DNA of 64,000 nt from Pseudomonas baltica (GTDB lineage: Bacteria > Pseudomonadota > Gammaproteobacteria > Pseudomonadales > Pseudomonadaceae). The translations under genes and the position numbers were made by a program. This document shows, piece after piece, positions 1 through 11,743 of this stretch (position 1 is the first letter of the stretch; the number at the start of each line of letters is the position of its first letter). The stretch spans positions 2,666,001 through 2,730,000 of the forward strand of contig NZ_CP134771.1 of the NCBI RefSeq assembly GCF_031880315.1. The letters are read 5' to 3'. Below the pieces are notes generated by a model. It searched no databases. It saw nothing but the letters and a program-made list of their open reading frames with translations, and had not been told where the DNA came from.

Positions 1-2682
1 GAGGCCAGGCACTTCGGTGACCACGGCGTCGGCCGGTGCCTGCACGAACGGCGCTACGGCGGCCTTGGAGGTGATCAGCACGAAACGTAGCTCGTCGCCA
101 AGTTTGTTCAGGTCGGCACTCAGGGCTTCGTCGCCATACAGGGTCACTTCGGCCTGCAGGTTGCCGCCAATGACCTTGGCCGCGCGCAGGTTTTCCATTT
201 CCTTGTTGACCGCGACCTTGACCGCCATGATCCGCTCCCAGTACTCGCGGCCCATCTCGAAGCCTTGCGGCAGCTCGGTCAAGCCTTCGTACCAGGTGTT
301 GAGCATGACGGATTCGTTGCGCTCGCCCGGCAGGTACTGCCACAGCTCGTCGGCGGTGAACGCCAGGATCGGCGCGATCCAGCGCACCAACGCTTCGCTG
401 ATGTGGTACAGCGCGGTCTGGCAGGAACGCCGCGGGATGCTGTCGGCGCCGGTGGTGTACTGGCGGTCCTTGATGATGTCCAGGTAGAAACCGCCCAGCT
501 CCTGCACACAGAAGTTATGCACCTTGGAATAGACGTTCCAGAAACGGTATTCGCCGTAGTGCTCTTCGAGCTCGCGCTGCAGCAGCAGGGTGCGGTCGAC
601 GGCCCAGCGGTCCAGGGCGATCATTTCATCGGCGGGCAGCAGGTCGGTGGCCGGGTTGAAACCGCTCAGGTTGGAGAGCAGGAAGCGCGCGGTGTTGCGG
701 ATCCGCCGATAGGCGTCGGCGCTGCGCTGCAGGATGGTTTCCGACACGGCGATTTCGCCGGAATAGTCGGTGGAGGCCACCCACAGACGCATGATGTCGG
801 CACCCAGGGTGTCGTTGACCTTTTGCGGCGCGATAACGTTGCCCAGCGACTTGGACATCTTGCGGCCGTTCTCGTCGACCGTGAAGCCGTGGGTGAGCAG
901 TTCGCGGTACGGCGCGTGGTTATCGATGGCGCAACCGGTCAGCAACGAGGAGTGGAACCAGCCGCGGTGCTGGTCGGAACCCTCGAGGTACAGGTCGGCA
1001 CGCGGGCCGGTCTCGTGGCCCATCGGGTGCGAACCGCGCAACACGTGCCAGTGAGTGGTACCGGAGTCGAACCACACGTCCAGAGTATCGCTGATCTTGT
1101 CGTACTGGTTGGCTTCATCGCCCAGCAGTTCGGCGGCGTCGAGCTTGAACCAGGCCTCTATGCCCTCTTGTTCGACGCGCTGTGCAACCTGCTCCATCAG
1201 TTCGACGGTGCGCGGGTGCAACTCGCCGGTGGCCTTGTGCAGGAAGAACGGAATCGGTACGCCCCAGTTACGCTGACGCGAGATGCACCAGTCCGGGCGA
1301 TTGGCGATCATCGAGTGCAGGCGCGCCTGGCCCCAGGCCGGGACGAACTTGGTTTCTTCGATGGCCTTGACCGCACGCACACGCAGGGTGTCGCCGGTTT
1401 CCGGTTGCTTGTCCATGCCCACGAACCACTGCGCGGTGGCGCGGTAGATGAGCGGGGTCTTGTGGCGCCAGCAGTGCATGTAGCTGTGGCTGACGACTTC
1501 GGTGTGCATCAACGCGCCGACTTCGGCCAGCTTGTCGACGATGTTCTGGTTGGCCTTGAAGATGAACTGGCCACCGAAGAACTCCAGCGAGTCGACGTAA
1601 ACGCCGTTGCTCTGCACCGGGCCAATGATGTCATCGTTGCTCAGGCCGTACTGCTTGCAGATATTGAAGTCGTCGACGCCATAGGCAGGCGAGCAGTGGA
1701 CCACGCCGGTACCAGCACCCAGCTCGACGTAGTTGGCCAGGTACACCGGCGACAGACGGTCGTAGAACGGGTGACGGAAGTTGATCAGCTCAAGCTTGGC
1801 GCCTTCGGTCAGCGCCACAACGGTGCCTTGCAGGCCGAACCGGGCCAGCGAGGATTCGACCAGCTCTTCGGCCAGCACCAGCAGGCGGTCGCCGACATCG
1901 ACGAGGGCGTACTGGAATTCCGGGTGCACGTTGAGCGCCTGGTTGGCCGGAATGGTCCACGGGGTAGTGGTCCAGATGACGATCGCGGCCGGCTTGCTCA
2001 AGCCTGGCAGGCCGAAGGCGTCAGCCAGAGCTTGCTGGTCGGCGATCGGGAAGGCGACGTCGATGGTCGGCGATTTCTTGTCGGCGTACTCGACCTCGGC
2101 CTCGGCCAGGGCCGAACCGCAATCGAAACACCAGTTGACGGGCTTGAGGCCCTTGAACACGAAGCCGCCCTTGACCATTTCCGCCAGGGCACGGATCTCG
2201 CCGGCTTCGTTGGTGAAGTTCATGGTCTTGTAGGGATTGGACCAGTCACCCAGCACGCCCAGACGGATGAACTCGGCTTTTTGCCCTTCGATCTGCTCGG
2301 TGGCGTAGGCGCGGCAGAGCTCGCGAGTCTTGTCCGCGGGCAGATTTTTGCCGTGCGTGACCTCGACCTTGTGCTCGATCGGCAGGCCGTGGCAGTCCCA
2401 ACCCGGGACATAAGGCGCGTCGAAACCCGAGAGGGTCTTGGAGCGCGTGATCATGTCCTTGAGAATCTTGTTGAGCGCGTGACCGATGTGAATAGTGCCG
2501 TTGGCGTAAGGAGGACCATCGTGCAGGACGAATTTCGGACGATCCTTGCCAATTTCGCGAAGCTTGCGGTACAGGTCGATGCTGTTCCAGCGCTCAAGCG
2601 TTTGCGGCTCGCGCTGGGGCAGGCCGGCCTTCATGGGGAAGGCGGTGTCCGGAAGGTTTAGCGTGGCTTTGTAGTCGGTCAT
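1..2682 (-). CDS. ileS: Isoleucine--tRNA ligase, 3' end cut by window
   Basis: Cytoplasmic class I aminoacyl-tRNA synthetase that charges tRNA-Ile. The minus-strand frame is open from ATG at 2682 to the window edge (894 codons, no stop). The protein starts [13 protein letters not shown] and carries the HIGH signature (residues 65-68, after [12 protein letters not shown]) and the KMSKS loop near residue 605; the CP1 editing region lies between. Bacterial IleRS is about 940 residues, so only some 50 residues (the C-terminal zinc-binding part) should be missing. It follows ribF by 37 nt on the same strand, the usual ribF-ileS arrangement, and is probably co-transcribed. A 798-codon frame on the opposite strand is a high-GC shadow. 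Confidence 0.97.
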   Translation of the reverse strand, partial: MTDYKATLNLPDTAFPMKAGLPQREPQTLERWNSIDLYRKLREIGKDRPKFVLHDGPPYANGTIHIGHALNKILKDMITRSKTLSGFDAPYVPGWDCHGLPIEHKVEVTHGKNLPADKTRELCRAYATEQIEGQKAEFIRLGVLGDWSNPYKTMNFTNEAGEIRALAEMVKGGFVFKGLKPVNWCFDCGSALAEAEVEYADKKSPTIDVAFPIADQQALADAFGLPGLSKPAAIVIWTTTPWTIPANQALNVHPEFQYALVDVGDRLLVLAEELVESSLARFGLQGTVVALTEGAKLELINFRHPFYDRLSPVYLANYVELGAGTGVVHCSPAYGVDDFNICKQYGLSNDDIIGPVQSNGVYVDSLEFFGGQFIFKANQNIVDKLAEVGALMHTEVVSHSYMHCWRHKTPLIYRATAQWFVGMDKQPETGDTLRVRAVKAIEETKFVPAWGQARLHSMIANRPDWCISRQRNWGVPIPFFLHKATGELHPRTVELMEQVAQRVEQEGIEAWFKLDAAELLGDEANQYDKISDTLDVWFDSGTTHWHVLRGSHPMGHETGPRADLYLEGSDQHRGWFHSSLLTGCAIDNHAPYRELLTHGFTVDENGRKMSKSLGNVIAPQKVNDTLGADIMRLWVASTDYSGEIAVSETILQRSADAYRRIRNTARFLLSNLSGFNPATDLLPADEMIALDRWAVDRTLLLQRELEEHYGEYRFWNVYSKVHNFCVQELGGFYLDIIKDRQYTTGADSIPRRSCQTALYHISEALVRWIAPILAFTADELWQYLPGERNESVMLNTWYEGLTELPQGFEMGREYWERIMAVKVAVNKEMENLRAAKVIGGNLQAEVTLYGDEALSADLNKLGDELRFVLITSKAAVAPFVQAPADAVVTEVPGL

Positions 2683-2719
2683 TTCAGGCTCTTCAATAGC
2701 GGCTGGCCGCTGCTTTCAG

Positions 2720-3643
2720 TTAAGGGCGGTGGGCTCGTGCGGCGGCAACATCCGCATCGATCGCCGACTTCAGCGCCTCCAGGGAGGCGAAACGCTGCTC
2801 ATCGCGCAGCTTGTGGTGGAAAGCCACCGTCAAACGCCGGTCGTAAAGATTGCCGGCAAAATCCAGCAGGTGCACTTCCAGGTGGGCTTTGCCATCACCT
2901 GCAACGGTTGGCCGCACGCCTATGTTGGCGACTCCCGGCCATTGCTTGCCATCGATCTCGACGCTCACCAGGTACACCCCGGTAAACGGCACGCGACGGC
3001 GCTTGAGCTGGACGTTGGCAGTAGGCCAGCCCAGCTGTCGGGCGAGCTTCTGGCCATGCAGCACTCGCCCCGTGATCTGGAACGGCCGCCCGAGCAAAGC
3101 CTCGGCCAGCTTGAAATCGGCGACGGCCAGCGCTTTGCGCACCTGGGTGCTGCTGACGCGAACGCCTTGCATCTCGACGGTACGGGCGGCCTCGACGGTG
3201 AAGCCGTTGGCACTGCCGACCTGAGTGAGGAAATCGAAATCCCCCAGGCGGTCGCAGCCGAAGCGAAAATCATCGCCGACTTCGAGGTGCTTGACGCCCA
3301 GGCCGTCGACCAGAATGGTATCGACGAATTCAGCGGCGCTCAGTTTGCTCAGGCGCTGGTTGAACGCCAGGCAAAGCACCTGATCGACGCCCTCGGCGGC
3401 TAGCAGCTCGAGCTTGTCGCGCAAGCGGGCCAAACGGGCCGGTGCACTCTCGGGCGCAAAATACTCGCGCGGTTGAGGCTCGAAAATCACCACACAGCTG
3501 GGCACGCCCAACTCCACGGCACGCTCGCGCAGCCGCACCAGGATAGCCTGGTGACCGCGATGAACGCCGTCGAAATTGCCAATGGTGGCGACACAGCCCC
3601 GATGCTGGGGCCGCAGGTTGTGGAGACCTCGAACCAGCTGCAT
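2720..3643 (-). CDS. ribF: Bifunctional riboflavin kinase / FAD synthetase
   Basis: Makes FMN from riboflavin and then FAD, in the cytoplasm. The N-terminal FAD-synthetase (nucleotidyltransferase) half shows TIGNFDGVHRGHQ near residues 18-30; the C-terminal flavokinase half shows GRVLHGQKLARQLGWPTAN. I start at the ATG at 3643 (MQLVRGLHNLRPQ), giving 307 residues, because Pseudomonas RibF proteins begin this way; in-frame ATGs at 3661 and 3682 would add 6 or 13 residues and have no better ribosome site. It is followed by ileS 37 nt downstream. Confidence 0.95.
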   Translation of the reverse strand: MQLVRGLHNLRPQHRGCVATIGNFDGVHRGHQAILVRLRERAVELGVPSCVVIFEPQPREYFAPESAPARLARLRDKLELLAAEGVDQVLCLAFNQRLSKLSAAEFVDTILVDGLGVKHLEVGDDFRFGCDRLGDFDFLTQVGSANGFTVEAARTVEMQGVRVSSTQVRKALAVADFKLAEALLGRPFQITGRVLHGQKLARQLGWPTANVQLKRRRVPFTGVYLVSVEIDGKQWPGVANIGVRPTVAGDGKAHLEVHLLDFAGNLYDRRLTVAFHHKLRDEQRFASLEALKSAIDADVAAARAHRP

Positions 3644-3771
3644 AACACGCTTCTTGCTCATAAAGTGGTCGATTATAACCACACCCGGGCCCCGACGACA
3701 GGCGACGCGAGCATGCTTTCACTTTGAAATCGAGAAACCGACGTTTGGGTCATGAATTTGCCAAGCGTCGA

Positions 3772-5310
3772 TCAGCTCAGGCCGCGGCGGGCAAAATCCT
3801 TGAGGCGAAAGCCCAACAGCAGCAACATGCCGAAATAAACCACTACCCCGGTGCCCACTAACAGCCCCAGGCGCAGGAAACGCTCCGGCATGCTGCCATC
3901 ACTCCAGGCCGGCATGTAATGCATCATCCCCAGCAGCGCCGCCGACATCGCCAGCACGGCAATCACCAACTTGCCGAGGAACACCGCCCAACCCGGCTGT
4001 GGTTCGAACATATTCTGCTTGCGCAACTGCCAGAACAACAGCCCGGCGTTCATGCACGCGCCGCCACTGATAGCCAACGCCAGCCCGGCGTGCTGCAGAT
4101 GACTAATGAACAGCAGATTCAGCACCTGCGTGGCCACCAGCGTAAAAATCGCAATCTTCACCGGTGTGCGAATGTTCTGCTGCGCATAAAAGCCGGGCGC
4201 CAGCACTTTGATGAGAATGATGCCAAGCAGACCAACGGCGTAGGCGACCAGCGCGCGCTGGGTCATGGCCGCATCGAAGGCGCCGAACTTGCCGTACTGG
4301 AACAGCGCCACTGTCAACGGCTCGGCCAACAGCGTCAGGGCCAGCGAACACGGCAGCACCAGCACGAAGCACAGGCGCAGGCCCCAGTCGAGGATGCGCG
4401 AATACTCGTGGCGATCCTTGTTGGCATAGGTCTTGGCCAGCGTCGGCAACAGGATAGTGCCCAAGGCCACACCCAGCACGCCCGAAGGCAACTCCATCAG
4501 GCGATCGGCGTAATACATCCACGACACCGATCCGGCCGCCAGAAACGAGGCGAAGATGGTATTGATGATCAGCGAAATCTGGCTGACCGACACCCCGAGA
4601 ATCGCCGGCCCCATCTGCTTCATCACCCGCAGGGCGCCGCTGTTGCGCAGATCGAGACGCGGTAGCACCAGCATGCCGATCTTCTTCAAGTGCGGCAGTT
4701 GGTACAGCAACTGCGCCAGGCCACCGGCCAGCACCCCCCAGGCCAGCACCATGATGGGCGGGTTGAAATACGGCGTGAGGAACAGGGCAAAGATGATCTG
4801 GCTGACATTGAGCAGCGTAGGCGTGAAGGCCGGGACCGAAAAACGATTCCAGGTATTGAGGATCGCGCCGACGAAAGACGACAGCGAGATCAGCAATATA
4901 TAAGGAAACGTAACCCTGAGCAGATCGCTGGTGAGCTTGAACTTTTCGGGCGTATCGGCAAAACCGGGGGCCGTGATCCAGATCACCAGCGGCGCGGCCA
5001 ACACACCGATCAGCGTCACCACGGCCAGCATCAGGGTCAGCAAGCCGGCGACATAGGCGATGAACGTGCGGGTTGCCTCCTCGCCTTGCTGATTCTTGTA
5101 TTCGGCCAGAATCGGCACGAACGCTTGGGAGAAAGCGCCCTCGGCGAACACGCGGCGCAACAGATTGGGCAACTTGAAGGCAATAAAGAAGGCATCGGTG
5201 GCCATGCCGGCACCGAAAATTCGCGCGACCAATGTATCGCGCACGAAGCCCAGGACCCGCGAAACCATGGTGATGGAGCTGACTGCAGCCAAGGATTTGA
5301 GGAGGTTCAT
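3772..5310 (-). CDS. murJ: Lipid II flippase MurJ (MviN)
   Basis: Inner-membrane flippase of the MOP exporter superfamily that moves lipid II across the membrane for peptidoglycan synthesis. The 512 residues form many hydrophobic segments, and the start [25 protein letters not shown] is the MurJ signature, with the conserved [12 protein letters not shown] loop near residues 55-66. The start ATG at 5310 has GGAGG just upstream on the minus strand. It lies upstream of ribF-ileS on the same strand (128 nt gap to ribF) and is divergent from rpsT. Confidence 0.96.
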   Translation of the reverse strand: MNLLKSLAAVSSITMVSRVLGFVRDTLVARIFGAGMATDAFFIAFKLPNLLRRVFAEGAFSQAFVPILAEYKNQQGEEATRTFIAYVAGLLTLMLAVVTLIGVLAAPLVIWITAPGFADTPEKFKLTSDLLRVTFPYILLISLSSFVGAILNTWNRFSVPAFTPTLLNVSQIIFALFLTPYFNPPIMVLAWGVLAGGLAQLLYQLPHLKKIGMLVLPRLDLRNSGALRVMKQMGPAILGVSVSQISLIINTIFASFLAAGSVSWMYYADRLMELPSGVLGVALGTILLPTLAKTYANKDRHEYSRILDWGLRLCFVLVLPCSLALTLLAEPLTVALFQYGKFGAFDAAMTQRALVAYAVGLLGIILIKVLAPGFYAQQNIRTPVKIAIFTLVATQVLNLLFISHLQHAGLALAISGGACMNAGLLFWQLRKQNMFEPQPGWAVFLGKLVIAVLAMSAALLGMMHYMPAWSDGSMPERFLRLGLLVGTGVVVYFGMLLLLGFRLKDFARRGLS

Positions 5311-5485
5311 CGAAAGTTTTTTGCGCCTATGGACAAAGAGCAGGCCCGTGCAGCGCCCAGTTGTGCAATACTGCGCGCCGCTAAAGCAGGCAGAGCCTAA
5401 AGATCCGCGAGTTTACAGGTCGCGGGCAATAAGTGAATCACTTCACTGGCAACGTTGACCGCTCAGCGGAACGTCCGCCATGCTC

Positions 5486-5514
5486 TTGACAACGCGTCAG
5501 TGCATCGGCATTAT
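5486..5514 (+). promoter_or_regulatory. Sigma-70 promoter of rpsT
   Basis: A perfect -35 TTGACA (5486-5491), a 17-nt spacer and CATTAT (5509-5514) lie about 50 nt ahead of the rpsT start codon. This is read from sequence only. Confidence 0.55.
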
Positions 5515-5566
5515 TCGCGGCCTATTTTGTTCGCTATATTTACCAAGTCTTTCGAGGAGCTCGACG

Positions 5567-5842
5567 GTGGCCAACTCACCTTCTGCCAAAAAACGTGCAA
5601 AACAGGCTGAGAAGCGTCGCAGCCACAACGCCAGCCTGCGTTCCATGGTTCGCACCTACATCAAGAATGTAGTCAAAGCCATCGACACAAAAGACGCCGA
5701 AAAAGCACAAGCTGCTTACGTTCTGGCTGTGCCTGTCATCGACCGTATGGCCGACAAGGGCATCATCCACAAGAACAAGGCTGCTCGCCACAAGAGCCGC
5801 CTGAACGGCCACATCAAAGCACTGAGCCAGGCTGCTGCCTGA
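5567..5842 (+). CDS. rpsT: 30S ribosomal protein S20
   Basis: Small-subunit ribosomal protein that binds 16S rRNA. It is 91 residues, very basic, starting [21 protein letters not shown] and ending IKALSQAAA, which is the full S20 family length. The start is GTG at 5567, with AGGAG at 5555-5559 seven nt upstream; the longer in-frame extension to 5480 is not S20-like. S20 genes often use a weak start codon, linked to feedback control by S20 in E. coli; here only the codon is seen. A strong hairpin terminator follows. Confidence 0.97.
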   Translation: MANSPSAKKRAKQAEKRRSHNASLRSMVRTYIKNVVKAIDTKDAEKAQAAYVLAVPVIDRMADKGIIHKNKAARHKSRLNGHIKALSQAAA

Positions 5843-5860
5843 TTAGTCGCTTGATGTACA

Positions 5861-5888
5861 AAAAGCCGACCCCAGGGTCGGCTTTTTT
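5861..5888 (+). terminator. Rho-independent terminator of rpsT
   Basis: The inverted repeat GCCGACC / GGGTCGGC (5865-5882) is followed by TTTTTT and preceded by AAAA, so it can work on both strands. It also faces the minus-strand gene that ends at 5918. Confidence 0.85.
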
Positions 5889-5917
5889 GTGCGTGCGAGT
5901 AGCGCGACACTGACGTC

Positions 5918-7632
5918 TTACTCAAAATGCAGCGATTCCCCACCCCCCACCGCATCGAATCGATCAGTGGGGGCGGGAGAGTTCTCGCAGAACACGTCGA
6001 TCACGATGGCCTTCTTTGCGCTAAACGCCAGGGCCAGTGCAGGTAAAAGCTCGGATACCTCAGTAACAGTTACCCCCTCCACACCCAAAGCCCGAGCAAA
6101 GCCCGCCCAATCGTGCCGGGGCAACTCATGAAGTTTACCCATCGCCGGACTAATCCGCTCAGCACGAAGCTTAGGATTGCCCAAGGCAGCATTGTTCATG
6201 ACAATACAAATCAATGGGATGCCGTATCGGGCCGCCGTCTGCATTTCAATACCGTGCATCAACATGCAGCCATCACCGGTCACAACCACACAAGGCTTAT
6301 CTGGCCGAGCCAGGAGCGCGCCAATAGCGCAGGAATTGCCCAACCCATCGCCCCCATATACTTGATCGATGAATACCACCCTCCCGGACTACAACTACAA
6401 AAATAATGGCCAACGAAAAACGCATGGGCGCCGCTATCGGAAAACACCATGCCGTTGCTCGGCATAACCTGCTGTAAAGCAGTCACTATTCGTGCGGGAT
6501 GAATCAGTACCTGATCCTGGTCTTCAGGCATTATCGGCTTATAGCGAGGGGTAACATTCGTCAGGTCCGACCACCACACTCTTCGCTGGGACGCACTTTT
6601 TAAACATGCCGAGCATTCATCCTCACCCACCGAATTTAAAGTCGCAAGAAAAGTGCGTGCATCGCCGTGCACTGCCAGTTCAATAGAAAAAATATTGAAC
6701 ACTGCGCTGACATTTATATCGTTGACAATTAACGCCGCTACTGGCTGAAACTCCTTTACCCAGCGCAAAGTACTGAGCATGTTCAGCCGAGAGCCGATGA
6801 CTATCAGGACATCCAGCGCCTGCGTACCCAGCGCTCTAATAGCGGGGTCATTGCCATACCAACCAAAAACACCCATGCTCAAAGGATGATTCTCAGGAAA
6901 TATACCCTTGGTCGCCAACGTAGTTGCGACCGGGATACTGAAGCGTTCGGCAAAACGAAGCAGCTCGCCATCCGCAGCCGATTGAACGCAACCCGAGCCC
7001 GCCAGAATCGCAATCCTGGGACTGCTTCCTACCCGACTCCAGAATGAGCGACACGCCTCAACATCGATAAATCGCGGACAGTACAACGCCCCAGGCAACG
7101 CCTTCCACTGACCAGCAACATCCGACACCTGCACATCCATCGGTACTGACAGACGCACGGCCCCCCGAGAATCAGGACTTAGCATCCTGCGAAACAGATA
7201 AGCCAACTGGCGATAAATCTGCGCGGATGCCGCCTCCCGCTGAGCGACCAATAGCGGCGAGAGGATCGCCGAAGCATCGATACCCGCGCTACTGGAATCC
7301 TGAAGCCCGCCGCAGCCTTGCACTTCGGTGCCGGTTTCGCCCGTGATCAAGAATACCGCCGATCGATCGGTGCGAGCCGTCGCCATTGCCGTAACGGTAT
7401 TGGTGACGCCGGGCCCACCAATCGTCAGGCAGACACCAAACCGCCCGCTGGCGCGACTGTAGCCGTCGGCCATGTATGCAGCACCCGCCTCATGCGCAGC
7501 GACTATCGTCACCAGTTTGTGGCTTTCGCTTAGGCGCTCAAGGAAGCAATCGATGGACTGCCCAGGCACACAGAAAATATGGGACGCCCCTTCTTGACGC
7601 ATGACATCGAGCACCGCTGCCGCGACGATCAT
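5918..7632 (-). pseudogene. Thiamine-diphosphate-dependent enzyme (acetolactate synthase/decarboxylase type), frameshifted
   Basis: This looks like one gene split between two minus-strand frames. The first (ATG at 7632, stop at 6280) holds the N-terminal PYR domain, with the probable catalytic Glu in AAHEAGAAYMADGYSR, and the middle domain. The second (open to 5918) holds the ThDP-binding motif TGDGCM...IVMNN (GDG then NN). The frames meet at about 6334-6350: frame one reads YMGAMGWAI, frame two continues GNSCAIGALLARPDKP. Joined there the protein would be about 573 residues, normal for the family. A one-base deletion, or loss of one copy of a 7-bp GGCAATT repeat, would explain it, as would a sequencing error. 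Without the second frame the product cannot bind ThDP. The start overlaps the stop of the upstream gene (ATGA, 7629-7632). Base composition is AT-richer than the neighbours. The substrate is unknown. Confidence 0.75.
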
Positions 7633-8009
7633 GGCCGCGCCTCACTGGCCGAACGGATAATCTCCAAGGCGTTGTATGTGCGCGGAATACCCAGATACAG
7701 GGACAGTAGCAGCAAGCACTCGAGAATATCCTCAAGGGGCAATTGCCGCTGAGAAGAGGTATATACATGCTGCCGTAGCGCGCGCTCGGCGTCTCCCTGC
7801 GATATCAGGCTGGAGAGCACAACCAACTCTTTTTCTCGAGCAGATAAACCAGCACGCTGCCAAATCTCACCCAAGCCGAATTCGACCACCATGTTCATAT
7901 AATCAGGGAAGAACTCGGTTAATCGCTGCAGCTCGGCAACGTCTTCGGGGTGATATTTATTTTTCAGCTCATCCATGCCAAGGGATTTTTTTTCATGATC
8001 GCCGGACAC
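7629..8009 (-). CDS. Carboxymuconolactone decarboxylase family protein
   Basis: Small all-helical protein of the PcaC-like / AhpD superfamily. The stretch LSAREKELVVLSSLISQGDAERALRQHV followed by LPLEDILECLLLLSLYLGIP matches the gamma-carboxymuconolactone decarboxylase fold; there is no CxxC pair of the peroxidase (AhpD) branch. I choose the GTG start at 8009 (VSGDHEKKSLGMDEL, 126 residues) because GGAGG (8016-8020) sits six nt upstream; the ATG at 7976 has no ribosome site and the longer open frame to 8144 is not family-like. Its stop overlaps the start of the ThDP enzyme by 4 nt, so the two were probably translated together. The substrate is not predictable. The pair looks transferred in. 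Confidence 0.8.
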   Translation of the reverse strand: MSGDHEKKSLGMDELKNKYHPEDVAELQRLTEFFPDYMNMVVEFGLGEIWQRAGLSAREKELVVLSSLISQGDAERALRQHVYTSSQRQLPLEDILECLLLLSLYLGIPRTYNALEIIRSASEARP

Positions 8010-8145
8010 AACAGGCCTCCACTGGTTATTTAAGCGGCACCTTATTATTGATCCAGGTGCACAGTTCAAAACCAGCCTAGCAGGCGACCCAAAAAAACAA
8101 CCTATCCCACTTATACTTAATGGCGATAACAGCCACAACATCAAA

Positions 8146-8169
8146 GCCCTGTATTAATTCATACAGGGC
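8146..8169 (-). terminator. Hairpin downstream of creA
   Basis: A perfect 9-bp stem (GCCCTGTAT / ATACAGGGC) with a 6-nt loop lies 53 nt past the creA stop. On the minus strand it is followed by TTTGATG, a short T-run, so it is a modest terminator. It marks the border between the creA operon and the AT-rich gene pair. Confidence 0.5.
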
Positions 8170-8222
8170 AAACTTGAATTTAAACTTTCAACTGATTCGT
8201 TATCTGCGTTTGATACACGGAC

Positions 8223-8687
8223 TTATTGCTGATGTGGCCACGGCATGATCGGAATCGCCGTCACCGCATTCTGCGGACTGCCCTCGATCACCTTGTCGCT
8301 GTACACCAGGTACACCAGCGTATTGCGCTTCTGATCATAGAAGCGCACCACCTGCATGGTCTTGAATACCAGTGAGGTGCGCTCCTTGAACACTTCTTCG
8401 CCATCCTTGAGATCGGCCGGCAGCTGGATAGGCCCGACCTGACGGCAGGCAATCGACGCCTCGGCGCGATCCTCCGCCAGACCCAGCCCACCTTTGACGC
8501 CACCCGTCTTGGCGCGCGACAGGTAACAGGTCACCCCTGGCACCTTGGGATCATCGAAGGCCTCGACGACGATCCGGTCATTGGGCCCGACAAACTTGAA
8601 CACCGTCGACACCTGCCCGATTTCCTCGGCCGACGCCAGCAGTGGCAACGCCAATAGCGCGCCCAGTACTCCATGAATCAATCGCAT
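8223..8687 (-). CDS. creA: CreA family protein, periplasmic
   Basis: Conserved protein of unknown function (CreA family). It has a signal peptide ([20 protein letters not shown]), and the mature part [19 protein letters not shown]...[15 protein letters not shown] is the CreA signature. I start at the ATG at 8687, preceded by GAGGGG nine nt upstream, giving 154 residues; an in-frame ATG at 8708 overlaps the end of proB and would add seven residues before the signal peptide. It lies 13 nt after proB and is probably co-transcribed with it. Confidence 0.88.
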   Translation of the reverse strand: MRLIHGVLGALLALPLLASAEEIGQVSTVFKFVGPNDRIVVEAFDDPKVPGVTCYLSRAKTGGVKGGLGLAEDRAEASIACRQVGPIQLPADLKDGEEVFKERTSLVFKTMQVVRFYDQKRNTLVYLVYSDKVIEGSPQNAVTAIPIMPWPHQQ

Positions 8688-8700
8688 GACGGCTTTCCCC

Positions 8701-9822
8701 TCAGACAAGAATCAGATTGTCGCGATGCAGCAACTCCGGCTCGGCCATATAGCCCAGCACGCCTTCAATGGCGTCCGACGGCAGACCGATGATTTTCTGC
8801 GCCTCAAGCGCGCTGTAGTTCGTCAGGCCGCGGGCGATTTCACGACCGTCCGCCGCCACGCACACCACCATCTCGCCACGGCGGAAACTACCCTGTACGG
8901 TCTTGACCCCGACGGCCAGCAGGCTCTTGTGATCCTGAATCAACGCCTTGACCGCGCCATCATCGAGCACCAGCGTGCCACGAGTCTGCAGATGCCCTGC
9001 CAGCCACTGCTTGCGTGCCGCCAGCATCTCCCGCTCGGGCGACAGCAGCGTGCCGAGGCGCTCACCCGCCTTGAGGCGATCCAGGACACGTTCCAGGCGA
9101 CCACCGACGATGATGGTGTGCGCCCCGGAACGGGCCGCCAGACGCGCTGCGCGCAATTTGGTCTGCATACCGCCACGACCGAGCGCACCGCCGGTGCCAC
9201 CGGCGACCGCATCCAGGGCCGGATCATCGGCGCGGGCCTCGTAGATCAACTGGGCATCGGGATTGTTGCGCGGATCGGCGTCGAACATGCCATCGCGATC
9301 GGTGAGGATCACCAGCAGGTCAGCCTCCACCAGATTGGCGACCAGCGCCGCGAGGGTGTCGTTGTCGCCAAAGCGGATCTCGTCGGTGACCACGGTGTCG
9401 TTTTCGTTGATCACCGGCACCACGCCCAACTCCACCAGCGCCCGCAAGGTGCTACGGGCATTGAGGTAGCGCTTGCGGTCGGAGAGGTCGTCGTGGGTCA
9501 GCAGGATCTGCGCGGTATGGCGACCGTGCTCGGCGAAGCTCGACTCCCAGGCCTGCACCAGCCCCATCTGGCCGATGGCGGCGGCGGCTTGCAGCTCGTG
9601 CATGGCGCTCGGTCGTACAGTCCAGCCGAGCCGACTCATGCCTGCAGCCACCGCCCCCGAGGAAACCAGCACCAACTCGACACCCGCCTCACGCAGGGCC
9701 ACCATCTGCTCGACCCAGACGCTCATCGCCGCGCGATCCAGGCCCTTGCCGTCTGCCGTCAGCAGAGCGCTGCCGATCTTCACGACCCAGCGTTGCGCAC
9801 CCGTCACCTTGCTCCGCATCAT
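8701..9822 (-). CDS. proB: Glutamate 5-kinase
   Basis: First enzyme of proline synthesis; phosphorylates L-glutamate with ATP in the cytoplasm. The amino-acid kinase domain (about residues 8-260) shows [30 protein letters not shown] and [16 protein letters not shown]-terminal PUA domain (about 280-365) follows with [13 protein letters not shown] and [16 protein letters not shown]. The length of 373 (372 if the second Met is used) is normal for ProB with a PUA domain. It lies 207 nt downstream of obgE, after a hairpin, and is followed by creA. Confidence 0.97.
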   Translation of the reverse strand: MMRSKVTGAQRWVVKIGSALLTADGKGLDRAAMSVWVEQMVALREAGVELVLVSSGAVAAGMSRLGWTVRPSAMHELQAAAAIGQMGLVQAWESSFAEHGRHTAQILLTHDDLSDRKRYLNARSTLRALVELGVVPVINENDTVVTDEIRFGDNDTLAALVANLVEADLLVILTDRDGMFDADPRNNPDAQLIYEARADDPALDAVAGGTGGALGRGGMQTKLRAARLAARSGAHTIIVGGRLERVLDRLKAGERLGTLLSPEREMLAARKQWLAGHLQTRGTLVLDDGAVKALIQDHKSLLAVGVKTVQGSFRRGEMVVCVAADGREIARGLTNYSALEAQKIIGLPSDAIEGVLGYMAEPELLHRDNLILV

Positions 9823-9859
9823 CTTCCAACCTTTACCCGGTAGAAATCGTAGAAACCAA

Positions 9860-9883
9860 AACGCCGCTCGAGTGAGCGGCGTT
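9860..9883 (-). terminator. Hairpin between obgE and proB
   Basis: AACGCCGCTC and GAGCGGCGTT form a perfect 10-bp stem with a 4-nt loop. On the minus strand the stem runs into TTTTGG, so it could end obgE transcription before proB. Confidence 0.5.
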
Positions 9884-9948
9884 GTAGTTTACTACGGGTC
9901 TGGGTGACTGCGGTGCGTCAGTTAAGACGACGCCAGCCGTACCGATGC

Positions 9949-10003
9949 CTTCGTGAGCAAGCCTTGCCCCCATAGACGGGAGCAAAGCTTGCTCGCGAAG
10001 AGG
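9949..10003. repeat. REP palindrome pair (GTGGGAGC-type, degenerate)
   Basis: Two inverted copies of the Pseudomonas REP core lie downstream of obgE: TTCGTGAGCAAGCCTTGCCC and GGGAGCAAAGCTTGCTCGCG. The same core recurs about a dozen times in the window. Confidence 0.75.
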
Positions 10004-10029
10004 CCATCAGCCACCCCACAACATCAAAA

Positions 10030-11292
<1,263 letters not shown>

Positions 11293-11405
11293 TTAAAGAC
11301 ATAAGGCTCTTGCAAAGATGAGCGCGGCGGCCCCCGTCAACGACCGTAGAATCCAGCGCCGGCAGCCCATACAAACAGCTTTGCAAGAGACTCACCCCAC
11401 AAACG

Positions 11406-11433
11406 AAAAAGCCCCGTCGCGAGACAGGGCTTC
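11406..11433 (-). terminator. Terminator of rplU-rpmA
   Basis: On the minus strand GAAGCCCTGTC and GACGGGGCTTTTTC form a hairpin with a run of Ts, 17 nt past the rpmA stop. Confidence 0.75.
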
Positions 11434-11449
11434 TCCAGCGTCAACGCGA

Positions 11450-11707
11450 TCAGGCCGCGACAACACTCACGTAACGACGACCGAAGGCGCCTTTTACTTC
11501 GAACTTGATCACGCCGCCGATTTTAGCGAACAGGGTGTGATCCTTACCCATGCCAACGCCGTAACCGGCGTGGAACTGGGTACCGCGCTGACGCACGATG
11601 ATGTTGCCTGGGATGATAGCCTGGCCGCCATACATCTTCACGCCAAGGCGTTTGGCTTCTGAGTCGCGACCGTTACGGGTACTACCACCAGCTTTTTTGT
11701 GTGCCAT
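11450..11707 (-). CDS. rpmA: 50S ribosomal protein L27
   Basis: Large-subunit protein near the peptidyl-transferase centre. Its 85 residues start [20 protein letters not shown] and contain [15 protein letters not shown] and [10 protein letters not shown], the L27 signature. The N-terminus follows Met directly with AHKKAGG, so no cleavable Firmicutes-type leader is present. It is 36 nt downstream of rplU and is ended by a terminator. Confidence 0.98.
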   Translation of the reverse strand: MAHKKAGGSTRNGRDSEAKRLGVKMYGGQAIIPGNIIVRQRGTQFHAGYGVGMGKDHTLFAKIGGVIKFEVKGAFGRRYVSVVAA

Positions 11708-11743
11708 GAGTTCAATACTCCAGTAGAGGGTGTCGAGGCTGAA

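Noticed and set aside
265..2661. 798-codon frame on the plus strand
   Set aside because: It lies wholly opposite ileS, which has HIGH and KMSKS motifs; long antisense frames are normal in this high-GC genome.
6280..6379. Second frame of the ThDP gene as a separate gene with its own ATG at 6379
   Set aside because: The first residues MVFIDQVYGGDG are out of frame with the family, and only the part after about 6340 is homologous, so it is a frameshift product.
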